Notes under the pieces: model-generated
Seen by the model: the letters and a program-made list of their open reading frames with translations, nothing else
Told to the model about the DNA's origin: nothing
The model's database searches: none
Made by a program: the position numbers and the translations under genes
Assembly (NCBI GenBank): GCA_033105485.1
Contig: CP136956.1
Span: 620,001 to 684,000 of the forward strand
Length of the DNA: 64,000 bases
Direction of reading: 5' to 3'
Source: LVI-A0039 sp033105485
GTDB taxonomy: Bacteria; Bacillota_I; Bacilli_A; UBA3375
Shown: piece after piece, positions 33,999 to 41,962 of the stretch
Layout of the letters: each line of letters starts with the position of its first letter
Position numbering within the stretch: the first letter of the stretch is position 1

Positions 33999-34619
33999 TT
34001 ATTTATTTTGAGTTAAAGCTATGATATGCGAGTTACTAGTTGCTGTAATCATTATATCCTCACCATCAATTAATAAACTATCCATTGCTTTTAAGTTCTT
34101 TCCATTAATTTCAGATGTACCTTCAATTTGGATTAAATGAGCTACTTTATCACTATCAACTGCAAATCCTTCAGTTAGATTACCATCAAGCATAATAACA
34201 TCAACACGTACATCTTGGTTAACTCTAACTTGTGCTTCACCGTAAATATGAGATACTACTTCAAGCCATTGGTTAATACGCAGTTTCCATTTATATTTAT
34301 GCGCTTCAGTACTTGGATCTAAATTATCGTGGTCAGGTGCAATAGTATATTCAATAAATTTAAGATCATTCTCTTGGTTATTACTAATACTATATTCAAT
34401 ATTACTACCGCTAGTAACTTTTAGTACCTCACCGCGGCCAAGTGAATAAGTATCACCAATGCTATCTTTAAAATCTAATTTACCATTTACAATATAAATA
34501 ACAATTTCATTACTTCTTGAACTACAACCAGTTAAACTTTCACCACTAACTAAAGTTTTGAAACTTATACTTGGAACTACTCCATAGCTAAAGTCTTTAA
34601 TGTCTAATTTCTTTAACAT
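33999..34619 (-). CDS. Degenerate pirin-like protein lacking metal ligands
   Basis: 206 residues, collinear with the pirin at 10477-11175: both open with MLKK, both have 'K/DLRINxW' in the middle, 'DVxIDVxxLE/D' and 'IxxTSNSHI' near the end. The HxH motif is replaced by 'TGCSSRSNEIVIYIVNGKL' and the second ligand pair by 'SGSNIEYSISNNQEND', so no metal site remains. It may be a regulator or scaffold rather than an enzyme. The frame is intact and a terminator follows. Confidence 0.75.
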   Translation of the reverse strand: MLKKLDIKDFSYGVVPSISFKTLVSGESLTGCSSRSNEIVIYIVNGKLDFKDSIGDTYSLGRGEVLKVTSGSNIEYSISNNQENDLKFIEYTIAPDHDNLDPSTEAHKYKWKLRINQWLEVVSHIYGEAQVRVNQDVRVDVIMLDGNLTEGFAVDSDKVAHLIQIEGTSEINGKNLKAMDSLLIDGEDIMITATSNSHIIALTQNK

Positions 34620-34665
34620 ATTACCTCATTTCATTACCTTAATTATAGCAAACAAATTGATAAGA

Positions 34666-34697
34666 CATAAGAAAAGAAAGGTAATTGTACCTTTCTT
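34666..34697 (-). terminator. Terminator after the sulfur oxidoreductase gene
   Basis: Minus-strand AAAGGTA / TACCTTT hairpin followed by CTTTTCTT. Confidence 0.75.
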
Positions 34698-34701
34698 TTG
34701 A

Positions 34702-37152
34702 TTAGATAAATAATGTTAAATCCGCACCTGAACTCTCACCGATGTATTTTGCTACACCACCGAATTCAACTCCGTCAATTAATTCTTCTTCTTTAATTCC
34801 CATTAAATCCATACTCATCGTACAAGCAATGAATTTAACTCCACTATCTAATGCATTTTGCATTTGAGTTTTTAAGTCTGGAACATTTTTATCTTCCATT
34901 CTACCTTTGATCATCTTAGTACCAATACCACCCATGTTCATGTTTGATAATGGTAATTTGTCAGCACCCTGTGGCATCATTGCACCGAACATTTTTTCAA
35001 AGTTAGTTTTATCTACTTCAACATTTCCTTCTTTTCTAAGCATGTTTAATCCCCAGAAAGTAAAGAATACAGTCATTTGTTTACCCATTGCTTGTGCACC
35101 TTGAGCAATAATCATAGCCCCTAATGCTTTATCCATATCACCACTGAACATTACAATTGTACCGTTATCTTTATTAGCGTTAGTATCAATGTGACAACTT
35201 TGACCTTCAGTTTTACGAATAACTACAATAAATGTATTATCTTTACGTTGTTGAGAAACTAATTCATTTCCACACTTGTCACACCATGATTTAATGTCTT
35301 CAATGAATCCACTATCAGTAACTCTAATCTCTAAAGTTTCACCAGCTTTCATTTCATCCATTTTTTTACTTGTCGCCATAATTGGACCTGGACATTGTAA
35401 TCCACATGCATTTAAAGTATGGTCAATCATTACGTCTCCTTTGATAGTATCTACTTCAATATTTGTAGTTACTTGCTCTATTTTATTTGATGTTTTATTT
35501 TGGTTATTTTTAACTGCTTTATACGTGTTTAGACCACCACTTAAGTTATATACATTATCAAAACCATTTGCATTTAAAATCTTTTGGGCAATATAACCAC
35601 GGTGTCCAAGTTGACAGAATACATAGATTTCTTTATCTTTGTATTGTTCTAAGTCAGCAATTGAACTTCTAATGTCATCAACATCAACATTAATTGCACC
35701 CTCAACATTTCCAAATTCAACTTCTTCTTTTGTACGAACATCAATTAAAACTTTATTCTCATCTGTTGCAATTGCTTCTAATTGATCATATTTAAATGTT
35801 TTACTAAATCCTGTTAAGACATTAACAGCTGTATAACCTGCAATATTAACTGGATCCTTTGCACTGTTAAATGGCGGAGCATAACATACTTCGATATCTT
35901 CTAAATCAGTTACTTTTGCTCCGAATTTAATTGCTGTTGTAATAACATCAATACGCTTTTCAACACCATCTGTTCCAATTGCTTGGGCCCCTAAAATAGT
36001 CCCTTCATTATTGAAAACAAGTTTTAAACTCATGTTGCTACCACCTGGATAGTAACCTGCACGACTACCACGGTGAACAATTACAGAGTCATGTTCAACA
36101 TTCATAATATCTAATAATTCTTCTGTATAACCAGTTGCAGCTGCTGTAAGTTCATTTACCTTTAAAACACTAGCTCCAATTGTTCCGTTATACTTTTTAT
36201 CATAACCAGCAAAAATATCAGCTAAAATACGTGCTTGACGGTTTGCAGGCCATGCTAAAGGAATGTGCATTTCATTTTCTAAGATTGGATTTGTGATATT
36301 AATCGCATCACCAAGTGCGTAAATATCTTTACTACTTGTTTCAAACTTTTCATTTACAACAAAAGCTCCGTTTTTTGCAAGTTCAATTGAAGTACCTTCT
36401 GCTAGTTTAGTACTAGGACGAACACCGATTGCTAAGATAGTTAAATCAGTATCAATTCTTGTTCCATCATTAATTTCAACATAGTCATTAGTTACATCGC
36501 TTACACTTGTACCTGTTAAAAGATCTACACCATTTGACTTTAAATTGTACTCAAGCATTGCAGCCATTTCGCTATCAAATGGTTTTAAAATATGATCTGC
36601 TAAATCAATTAACGTAACTTCAATTCCTAAGTGTGCTAAGTTTTCAGCCATCTCGACACCAATAAATCCACCACCGATTACAACAGCAGTTTTAGGTTTG
36701 TTAGTATCTACATAACCTTTGATTGCATCTGTATCAGGAATATTACGTAAAGTAAATGCATTTGTCGCATCTTTAAGTCCTGCAAATGGAGGAACAATTG
36801 GACTAGCTCCTGGGGATAATACTAATTTATCGTATGATTCTTCATATGTTTCACCTGTTTTATGGTTAACTACTGTTACAGTTTTCGACTCTTCATTAAT
36901 ATTTGTTACTTCACTCATATTACGAATATCAATGTTGTAACGAGTAGATACACCTTCTACTGTTTGAACCTTTAACTTATCACGGTCCTCAATTACTCCA
37001 CCAATATAATATGGTAAACCACAGTTTGCAAATGCAATATATTCATCTTTCTCAAACATGATGATTTCAAAGTCTTCACTTAATCTTCTTAATCTAGCTA
37101 CTAGTGTTGCACCACCAGCAACACCACCAACTACTACTATTTTTTGTTTCAT
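34702..37152 (-). CDS. CoA-disulfide/persulfide reductase fused to rhodanese, TusA and DsrE-like domains
   Basis: 816-residue four-module sulfur protein. Residues 1-445 are a CoA-disulfide-reductase-like flavoenzyme ('VVGGVAGGATLVARLRRL', redox Cys in 'FANCGLPYYIGG', 'DIYALGDAI'). About 455-545 is rhodanese (active Cys in 'VFCQLGHRGYIA'). About 570-645 is TusA ('LNACGLQCPGPIMA', CxxCPxP). About 655-816 is DsrE/DsrF-like ('IVMFSGDMDKALGAMIIAQGA'). Such fusions move sulfane sulfur with NAD(P)H. AAGGAG precedes the ATG. The ArsR regulator at 39064 is a possible controller. Confidence 0.92.
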   Translation of the reverse strand: MKQKIVVVGGVAGGATLVARLRRLSEDFEIIMFEKDEYIAFANCGLPYYIGGVIEDRDKLKVQTVEGVSTRYNIDIRNMSEVTNINEESKTVTVVNHKTGETYEESYDKLVLSPGASPIVPPFAGLKDATNAFTLRNIPDTDAIKGYVDTNKPKTAVVIGGGFIGVEMAENLAHLGIEVTLIDLADHILKPFDSEMAAMLEYNLKSNGVDLLTGTSVSDVTNDYVEINDGTRIDTDLTILAIGVRPSTKLAEGTSIELAKNGAFVVNEKFETSSKDIYALGDAINITNPILENEMHIPLAWPANRQARILADIFAGYDKKYNGTIGASVLKVNELTAAATGYTEELLDIMNVEHDSVIVHRGSRAGYYPGGSNMSLKLVFNNEGTILGAQAIGTDGVEKRIDVITTAIKFGAKVTDLEDIEVCYAPPFNSAKDPVNIAGYTAVNVLTGFSKTFKYDQLEAIATDENKVLIDVRTKEEVEFGNVEGAINVDVDDIRSSIADLEQYKDKEIYVFCQLGHRGYIAQKILNANGFDNVYNLSGGLNTYKAVKNNQNKTSNKIEQVTTNIEVDTIKGDVMIDHTLNACGLQCPGPIMATSKKMDEMKAGETLEIRVTDSGFIEDIKSWCDKCGNELVSQQRKDNTFIVVIRKTEGQSCHIDTNANKDNGTIVMFSGDMDKALGAMIIAQGAQAMGKQMTVFFTFWGLNMLRKEGNVEVDKTNFEKMFGAMMPQGADKLPLSNMNMGGIGTKMIKGRMEDKNVPDLKTQMQNALDSGVKFIACTMSMDLMGIKEEELIDGVEFGGVAKYIGESSGADLTLFI

Positions 37153-37244
37153 ATTAGCTCCTTTAATAATATAACCATTCAGTTATACACTCAATAATAT
37201 AATACCATAAAATGCTGGTAATGTAAAATAATTGACTCTATAAA

Positions 37245-37276
37245 AGAAAAAAATCTAGAACTAAATGTTCCAGATT
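37245..37276 (-). terminator. Terminator after the azoreductase pair
   Basis: Minus-strand AATCTGGAAC / GTTCTAGATT hairpin (one mismatch) followed by TTTTT. Confidence 0.75.
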
Positions 37277-37283
37277 AGTTTTA

Positions 37284-37868
37284 TTAGAATTTTTGAGCTG
37301 CTTCAGTAATTTGTGCGTTAACAGTTTCTACGTTTTTCGCTACTTCTTCTGCTGGTAATGAGTTAGTTCCTTCTAACATAATAGTTTCTACATCTGTTAT
37401 TCCGTAGAAGTTTAAGATTCCTTCTAAGTATGTTTTACCCATGTTATACGCTGGAGCTTCTGAGTAGAATCCACCTGTTGATAATAAGTATAATGCTTTT
37501 TTATCGCTTAATAATCCAACTGGACCATTTTCTGTATATTTGAATGTAACACCTGCATATGAAATGTAGTCAATGTACGCTTTTAAAATCGCTGGAATGC
37601 TTAAGTTCCACATTGGACTTGCAAATACATAACGATCTGCTGCCGCGAATTCTTTTGCAATTTCTAATGCTTTGTTATCTTGACCACTGAACATTTTTGC
37701 AATGTCATCAGCGTTTAAGAAGTCGATGTTGTAGTTGTATAAATCAATCTCTTTAACTTCTGCTTCAGGATTTGCTTTTATGTATTCAGCTGTAAATTTC
37801 GCTGCCATTCTTCTTGATGATGATCCTTCTTCTCCAAATGGGTGTGCTGTAATAATTAATGTTTTCAT
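37284..37868 (-). CDS. azoR: FMN-dependent NADH-azoreductase, downstream copy
   Basis: 194-residue flavodoxin-fold quinone/azo reductase. 'TLIITAHPFGEEGSSSRRMA' binds FMN phosphate; 'RYVFASPMWNLSIPAILKAYIDYI' and 'YLLSTGGFYSE' frame the active site. It is nearly identical to the adjacent copy, including long runs of identical DNA. The ATG at 37868 (AGGAGAG upstream) matches the paralogue's start. A second in-frame ATG at 37922, also with AGGAG, would add 18 basic residues (MKLSALNPFKKKTQSGEK), so two forms are possible. Confidence 0.88.
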   Translation of the reverse strand: MKTLIITAHPFGEEGSSSRRMAAKFTAEYIKANPEAEVKEIDLYNYNIDFLNADDIAKMFSGQDNKALEIAKEFAAADRYVFASPMWNLSIPAILKAYIDYISYAGVTFKYTENGPVGLLSDKKALYLLSTGGFYSEAPAYNMGKTYLEGILNFYGITDVETIMLEGTNSLPAEEVAKNVETVNAQITEAAQKF

Positions 37869-37944
37869 TTTCTCTCCTGATTGTGTTTTCTTTTTAAATG
37901 GGTTTAAAGCTGATAATTTCATAAATTCTCCTACTTTCAGTCGT

Positions 37945-38529
37945 TTAGAACTTAACAGCTGCAGCTGCTACAGTTTCCATAATTTTTTCTTCATTTGCTT
38001 TTGCTTCTTCTGGTGATACTGAGTTAGTTCCTTCTAACATAATAGTTTCTACATCTGTTATTCCGTAGAAGTTTAAGATTCCTTCTAAGTATGTTTTACC
38101 CATGTTATATGCTTCTGCTTCTGAGTAGAATCCACCTGTTGATAATAAGTATACTGCTTTTTTATTTTCTAATAATCCAACTGGACCATTTTCTGTATAT
38201 TTGAATGTAACACCTGCATATGAAATGTAGTCAATGTACGCTTTTAAAATCGCTGGAATGTTTAAGTTCCACATTGGACTTGCAAATACATAACGATCTG
38301 CTGCTGCGAATTCTTTGGCCATTTCTAATGCTTTGTTGTCTTGACCACTGAACATTTTTGCAATGTCATCAGCGTTTAAGAAGTCAATGTTGTAGTTGTA
38401 TAAATCAATTTCTTTTACGTCTGCTTCAGGGTTTGCTAATTTGTATTCTGCAACAAATTTAGCTGCCATTCTTTTTGAACTTGATGCTTCTTCTCCCATT
38501 GGGTGTGCTGTAATTACTAATGTTTTCAT
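37945..38529 (-). CDS. azoR: FMN-dependent NADH-azoreductase, upstream copy
   Basis: 194-residue paralogue of the gene at 37284. 'TLVITAHPMGEEASSSKRMA', 'ASPMWNLNIPAILKAYIDYI' and 'LEGILNFYGITDVETIMLEG' are shared. AzoR-type enzymes reduce quinones and azo dyes with NADH and protect against electrophiles. GGAGAG precedes the ATG. A palindromic site 15 nt further upstream also occurs before the MarR gene, so this pair is probably MarR-repressed. Confidence 0.9.
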   Translation of the reverse strand: MKTLVITAHPMGEEASSSKRMAAKFVAEYKLANPEADVKEIDLYNYNIDFLNADDIAKMFSGQDNKALEMAKEFAAADRYVFASPMWNLNIPAILKAYIDYISYAGVTFKYTENGPVGLLENKKAVYLLSTGGFYSEAEAYNMGKTYLEGILNFYGITDVETIMLEGTNSVSPEEAKANEEKIMETVAAAAVKF

Positions 38530-38543
38530 TTTTTCTCTCCTAT

Positions 38544-38559
38544 TGTTCGCTTCCGAACA
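38544..38559. promoter_or_regulatory. MarR operator candidate before azoR pair
   Basis: TGTTCG-CTTC-CGAACA, a perfect dyad with 6-bp arms. Its TTCG-N4-CGAA core recurs at 39011-39022. Confidence 0.6.
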
Positions 38560-38582
38560 TATTATCTATTTTTTATGAAGAA

Positions 38583-38996
38583 CTATACTAAGTTCTTCAT
38601 CATCTTATTTACATTGATCTCAGTTTCAGTTATTTGCTGCTTATTAAAACCGGCAAACATTTGACCTTTAATCAATTCGTCTATTTCAATTAACTGATTA
38701 AGTATTAATATACCTTCAGCTGTTAAGCTAATATATATATTACGCTTATCTTCTGGGCATTCAACCTTCTCCATTATACCAAGTTTCTCGTATTTATTAA
38801 TTGCATCAGAAAGCGTTGACTTCGAATACTGTAGTTGCTTTTGCAATTCATTAAATAGAATACTGTTAGTACTTATTATATGAAAAATAATTATATGCGA
38901 TGATAGAACAGGTAGTTCTCTACGTTTAAGTTCATCATTTGCAATATTATTTGAGGCTTTAATTACATATTTTAAATCTCCAATAATACATCCCAT
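38583..38996 (-). CDS. MarR-family transcriptional regulator
   Basis: 137-residue winged-helix protein. 'HIIIFHIISTNSILFNELQKQLQYSKSTLSDAINKYEKLGIMEKV' is the helix-turn-helix, and 'EDKRNIYISLTAEG' the wing. Start ATG 38996 with AAGGG upstream. A Cys close to the N-terminus (MGCIIGD) could sense quinones or thiol stress, as in the YodB/MhqR systems that control azoreductases; that is inference. It lies just upstream of the azoR pair. Confidence 0.85.
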   Translation of the reverse strand: MGCIIGDLKYVIKASNNIANDELKRRELPVLSSHIIIFHIISTNSILFNELQKQLQYSKSTLSDAINKYEKLGIMEKVECPEDKRNIYISLTAEGILILNQLIEIDELIKGQMFAGFNKQQITETEINVNKMMKNLV

Positions 38997-39010
38997 ATTG
39001 CCACCCTTCG

Positions 39011-39022
39011 TTCGGTTGCGAA
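39011..39022. promoter_or_regulatory. MarR operator candidate before marR
   Basis: TTCG-GTTG-CGAA dyad between a TAGAAT -10 box (minus strand) and the marR ribosome site, positioned to block transcription. It shares its core with the azoR site. Confidence 0.55.
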
Positions 39023-39063
39023 TAAATTCTACCACAACTGGCATAATATGGCAACCTTTTTAC

Positions 39064-39375
39064 TTAATTAGTTTTTATTTTATTTAATAGCATCATTCCA
39101 TCCGGATGTTTTCTATACATATCCATTAGTGGAATAAATACAATACACTGGTTTAGATAACAGTTATCTACTTCATATTTAACCTTGTTACCTTCACTTT
39201 CGTTACTAACAATTCCTAAATCACGTAGTTTCTTTAAATGCTTAGATACATTAGCCTGGCTTTGGTCAACTAAATCAACGATTTCTTGAACATAGCTAGG
39301 CTGATTATATAAAACAAATAATATTTTCATACGAGTAGGATCAGATAATAACTTCATTAATTTATATATATCCAT
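39064..39375 (-). CDS. ArsR-family transcriptional repressor
   Basis: 103-residue ArsR/SmtB protein. 'MKLLSDPTRMKILFVLYNQP', 'DLVDQSQANVSKHLKKLRDLGIVSNESEGNKVKYEV' cover the winged helix. There is no classical ELCVC metal site; two Cys sit in 'DNCYLNQCIVF' near the C-terminal helix, a possible thiol or metal sensor. It lies in the same direction as the azoR and sulfur-oxidoreductase genes, and a perfect 12-bp palindrome lies ahead of it. Confidence 0.85.
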   Translation of the reverse strand: MDIYKLMKLLSDPTRMKILFVLYNQPSYVQEIVDLVDQSQANVSKHLKKLRDLGIVSNESEGNKVKYEVDNCYLNQCIVFIPLMDMYRKHPDGMMLLNKIKTN

Positions 39376-39423
39376 TATACTCCTAACACCTTTACAATAT
39401 ATATAATACCATATAATGTTTAT

Positions 39424-39435
39424 ACACTTAAGTGT
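39424..39435. promoter_or_regulatory. ArsR operator candidate
   Basis: Perfect palindrome ACACTTAAGTGT about 50 nt before the arsR ATG, between it and the GDSL gene. A half-site-like TATACACTCAA occurs before the sulfur-oxidoreductase gene near 37183. Confidence 0.5.
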
Positions 39436-39447
39436 TTACACTTTAAA

Positions 39448-40320
39448 TTAATTAGCAACACGCTCCATCTCTTTTAAAACTTCATTTGCCATAATCTCAT
39501 ATCCATTTTGATTTGGGTGGATATCAGTTGGATTATCAATGTATGATTTAATATCTGATTGCATATTGTCACGAACTGTAACTTTAGTTGTATTAATGTC
39601 TGAATCACTTATAAAGATTTGATGTTCTGCATACATTAGGGCCGGATACATTAAAGTTGTAAAGAAATCACTAATATGAGGGTACGCCATATACATCCCG
39701 ATATCGATAATATGAGCATCAGGATTAATCTCGTGAATTTGACTATAAATATTGTATTTACGCTCATGGATTGCTTCTAAACCACTAAAGAAACCATCTT
39801 TATTAATTGTAAAGCTACCATCTTCATTGAAAATTAATAACTCTTGTAAGACGTCATTTGCACCTATTGTACTTATTACATAATCGCTCTCTGCTATTGC
39901 ATCCGATATAGTTATAACTTCGTCGGTTGTATATAATGCTTGTAACTCTGGCTTATCACGATCTTTTGCAAGAATCGTTTGATTAACACTAGCAAGCGAA
40001 ACATCACTATTAAATTGCTGTAAGACATCTTTGCTTGTATATCCTCCTACTGCAAAATTATAGGCAGTAGCATTTGTCTCTTCAGTTACAATTTGACGAT
40101 ACCCATAACTATCAGCTTGTAATCCTTCATAGCTATAATATCCATTTGTTAATGAATCTCCAATAAATGTAATAGTTGGGTTTTCAATTGTCACCTCAGC
40201 TTGATTACGATTTTGAATCCCACCAATAAAACCATCTAATGTTGCTGCGCTTAGCCAACCGACTACAAATAGTAGCAATAGTAATATAACACTACTTAGT
40301 CCTAAAATTATCTTTTTCAT
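39448..40320 (-). CDS. Membrane-anchored SGNH/GDSL hydrolase
   Basis: 290 residues. An N-terminal helix (about residues 3-25) anchors or exports it. 'TFIGDSLTNGYYS' holds the catalytic Ser (block I), 'STIGANDVLQE' the GxND oxyanion Asn (block III), and 'DIHPNQNGYEIMA' the Asp-His pair (block V). SGNH enzymes are esterases, lipases or acetyl-hydrolases acting on lipids or cell-wall sugars. Substrate unknown. Confidence 0.88.
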   Translation of the reverse strand: MKKIILGLSSVILLLLLFVVGWLSAATLDGFIGGIQNRNQAEVTIENPTITFIGDSLTNGYYSYEGLQADSYGYRQIVTEETNATAYNFAVGGYTSKDVLQQFNSDVSLASVNQTILAKDRDKPELQALYTTDEVITISDAIAESDYVISTIGANDVLQELLIFNEDGSFTINKDGFFSGLEAIHERKYNIYSQIHEINPDAHIIDIGMYMAYPHISDFFTTLMYPALMYAEHQIFISDSDINTTKVTVRDNMQSDIKSYIDNPTDIHPNQNGYEIMANEVLKEMERVAN

Positions 40321-40394
40321 ATTTACTCCTAACTCCGATAATTATACCATATCTTATACCGTATATCCCACACTCTATTTAATTTGTAAAATAA

Positions 40395-40424
40395 TTGTAT
40401 CTTGTTATTTTTATGTGCTATACT
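40395..40424 (+). promoter_or_regulatory. Promoter of the attenuated APC permease
   Basis: TTGTAT (40395-40400), 18-nt spacer, TATACT (40419-40424). The start site should fall near 40431, leaving a 20-nt UTR before the leader ORF. Confidence 0.6.
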
Positions 40425-40450
40425 ATATAAAATATAATTTAGGAGTAACT

Positions 40451-40489
40451 ATGGTAAGAGCAAATATGTACATTTTCAGCATTACTTAA
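40451..40489 (+). CDS. Leader peptide MVRANMYIFSIT upstream of the APC permease
   Basis: Twelve-codon ORF with a strong AGGAG 5 nt before its ATG and stop TAA at 40487-40489. It begins right after a promoter and ends 2 nt before the first of five mutually exclusive RNA segments leading to a terminator, as expected of an attenuation leader peptide. No codon is repeated in a run; Ile occurs twice and Met twice, so the sensed amino acid is not obvious. Confidence 0.65.
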   Translation: MVRANMYIFSIT

Positions 40490-40491
40490 AA

Positions 40492-40580
40492 CGTTTGAGA
40501 ATATCTCAGACGAAATTAAAGTATTGTCTGAGTACATAAAGCTTATTACTTAGACAATCATTAGTTGATTGTCTTTTTTT
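40492..40580 (+). terminator. Attenuator: five pairing segments ending in a terminator
   Basis: Segments: A CGTTTGAG (40492-40499), B CTCAGACG (40505-40512), C ATTGTCTGAG (40523-40532), D CTTAGACAATCA (40549-40560), E TGATTGTCT (40566-40574) followed by T residues to 40580. A pairs with B, B with C, C with D (10 bp with one G-U), D with E (9 bp perfect). A:B plus C:D gives readthrough; B:C plus D:E gives termination. Confidence 0.75.
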
Positions 40581-40591
40581 ATGGAGGAAAA

Positions 40592-41902
40592 TTGGAAAAA
40601 CAAAAGTATAGTTTTACAACTGCAATAAGCATGGTTGTCGGAATCGTAATCGGTAGTGGAATCTTCTTCAAAGCCGATGATATTTTAGTAGCAGTAAATG
40701 GAGACGTAGGATTAGGGCTCCTTGGATTTTTAATTGTCGGTGTTGGAGTGCTATTTGGAGCATTAACCGTTTCGTATTATGCACTACATGATCAAGAACA
40801 TATTGGACTGATTGGTTATTCAAAAATGGCACTTGGGAAAAAGTTCGCATTCTTAGTTGGTTGGTTTTCAATAGTTTGTTACTTCCCAGCACTAATCGTT
40901 ATCTTAGCAATGTTAGTCGCTATTTACCTTTCAATTTTATTAGGTATCTCATCATCACTATTTATTACAATTGCAACAGCAGTGGCATTAATCGCTAGTT
41001 TTTCAATTAATATTAAGTCACCAAACTTCGGTGGAAAAGTTCAAGTTGTATTTACAATTGCAAAAATTATTCCCCTAGTTGTAATTGGATTAGTAGGAGC
41101 CTTATTCTTTAATGAACCTGCTACTACTGATGTTGTTGCGGCTCCGATTACTGGTGGTGCACCGCTTTCTGCATTAATTGCAATCGCTTTTGCCTTTGAC
41201 GGTTGGATTGTTGCAACAAATATTTCACGTGAGTTAAAAAATAGTAAGAGGGACTTACCGAAAGCTTTAGCATTTGGTTCAATTGGTATCTTAGCTATTT
41301 ACTGTTTATACTTCTACGGAATTACAAGAATTATTGATCCAGCACAAATCGTAGCCTTGGGTGATGGACATACAGAGTTTGCTGCAAACGCTATCTTAGG
41401 AGCAGCTGGTAGTAAAGTAATCACATTATTCGTTGTTATATCTGTGTACGGTGGTTTAAATGGAATGACACTTGCATTCTTACGTTTACCAAAATTATTA
41501 TTAGATGCCAACTTAATCAAGAATATATTTGGAGAAGACGAGAAAACACAAGAGGTACGTAGCATCTTATTCTGTTTAGTACCGATCATTTTTTACTTTG
41601 TGTTCCAACAATTAGTTGACTACGGTTTAATCTTTAGTAATCTTAAACATGGATTTGATATTTCTTCTTTACCTATTATGATTAACTATTTAATCTACAT
41701 TGTAATCTTCTTAAGTGTTAATCGTTTAGCTGCAAAGGAAAGTACTAAAACACGTGTATACTACTTACTAATTAGTTTAGTTGCAACGATTACTGCAGTT
41801 GTTGTAATCTATGGAGCAATGAGTGTTAATGGTATTTTATACATCACATTCTCAATTATCTTAAGTGTTGTTGGTATTCCTTTCTATAATAAAGAACAAT
41901 AA
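40592..41902 (+). CDS. APC-family amino acid permease (SteT/LAT-like), TTG start
   Basis: 436-residue transporter with about 12 helices. 'FTTAISMVVGIVIGSGIFFKADDIL' is the helix-1 GSGIF motif of LAT-type APC transporters; 'SALIAIAFAFDGWIVATNISRELKNSKRDLPKAL' is the helix-6 region. It resembles the serine/threonine exchanger SteT group, but the substrate is uncertain. The start is TTG at 40592, 5 nt after GGAGG; the longer frame to 40565 would begin inside the terminator. Expression should depend on the attenuator just upstream. Confidence 0.88.
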   Translation: MEKQKYSFTTAISMVVGIVIGSGIFFKADDILVAVNGDVGLGLLGFLIVGVGVLFGALTVSYYALHDQEHIGLIGYSKMALGKKFAFLVGWFSIVCYFPALIVILAMLVAIYLSILLGISSSLFITIATAVALIASFSINIKSPNFGGKVQVVFTIAKIIPLVVIGLVGALFFNEPATTDVVAAPITGGAPLSALIAIAFAFDGWIVATNISRELKNSKRDLPKALAFGSIGILAIYCLYFYGITRIIDPAQIVALGDGHTEFAANAILGAAGSKVITLFVVISVYGGLNGMTLAFLRLPKLLLDANLIKNIFGEDEKTQEVRSILFCLVPIIFYFVFQQLVDYGLIFSNLKHGFDISSLPIMINYLIYIVIFLSVNRLAAKESTKTRVYYLLISLVATITAVVVIYGAMSVNGILYITFSIILSVVGIPFYNKEQ

Positions 41903-41936
41903 AAAAATGTACTCAAATGAGTACATTTCTTTTTTG
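41903..41936. terminator. Bidirectional terminator between permease and tkt
   Basis: ATGTACTC / GAGTACAT hairpin with AAAT loop and T-runs on either strand. Confidence 0.85.
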
Positions 41937-41962
41937 ATAATATAGTTTGCAAAGTAACTTAA

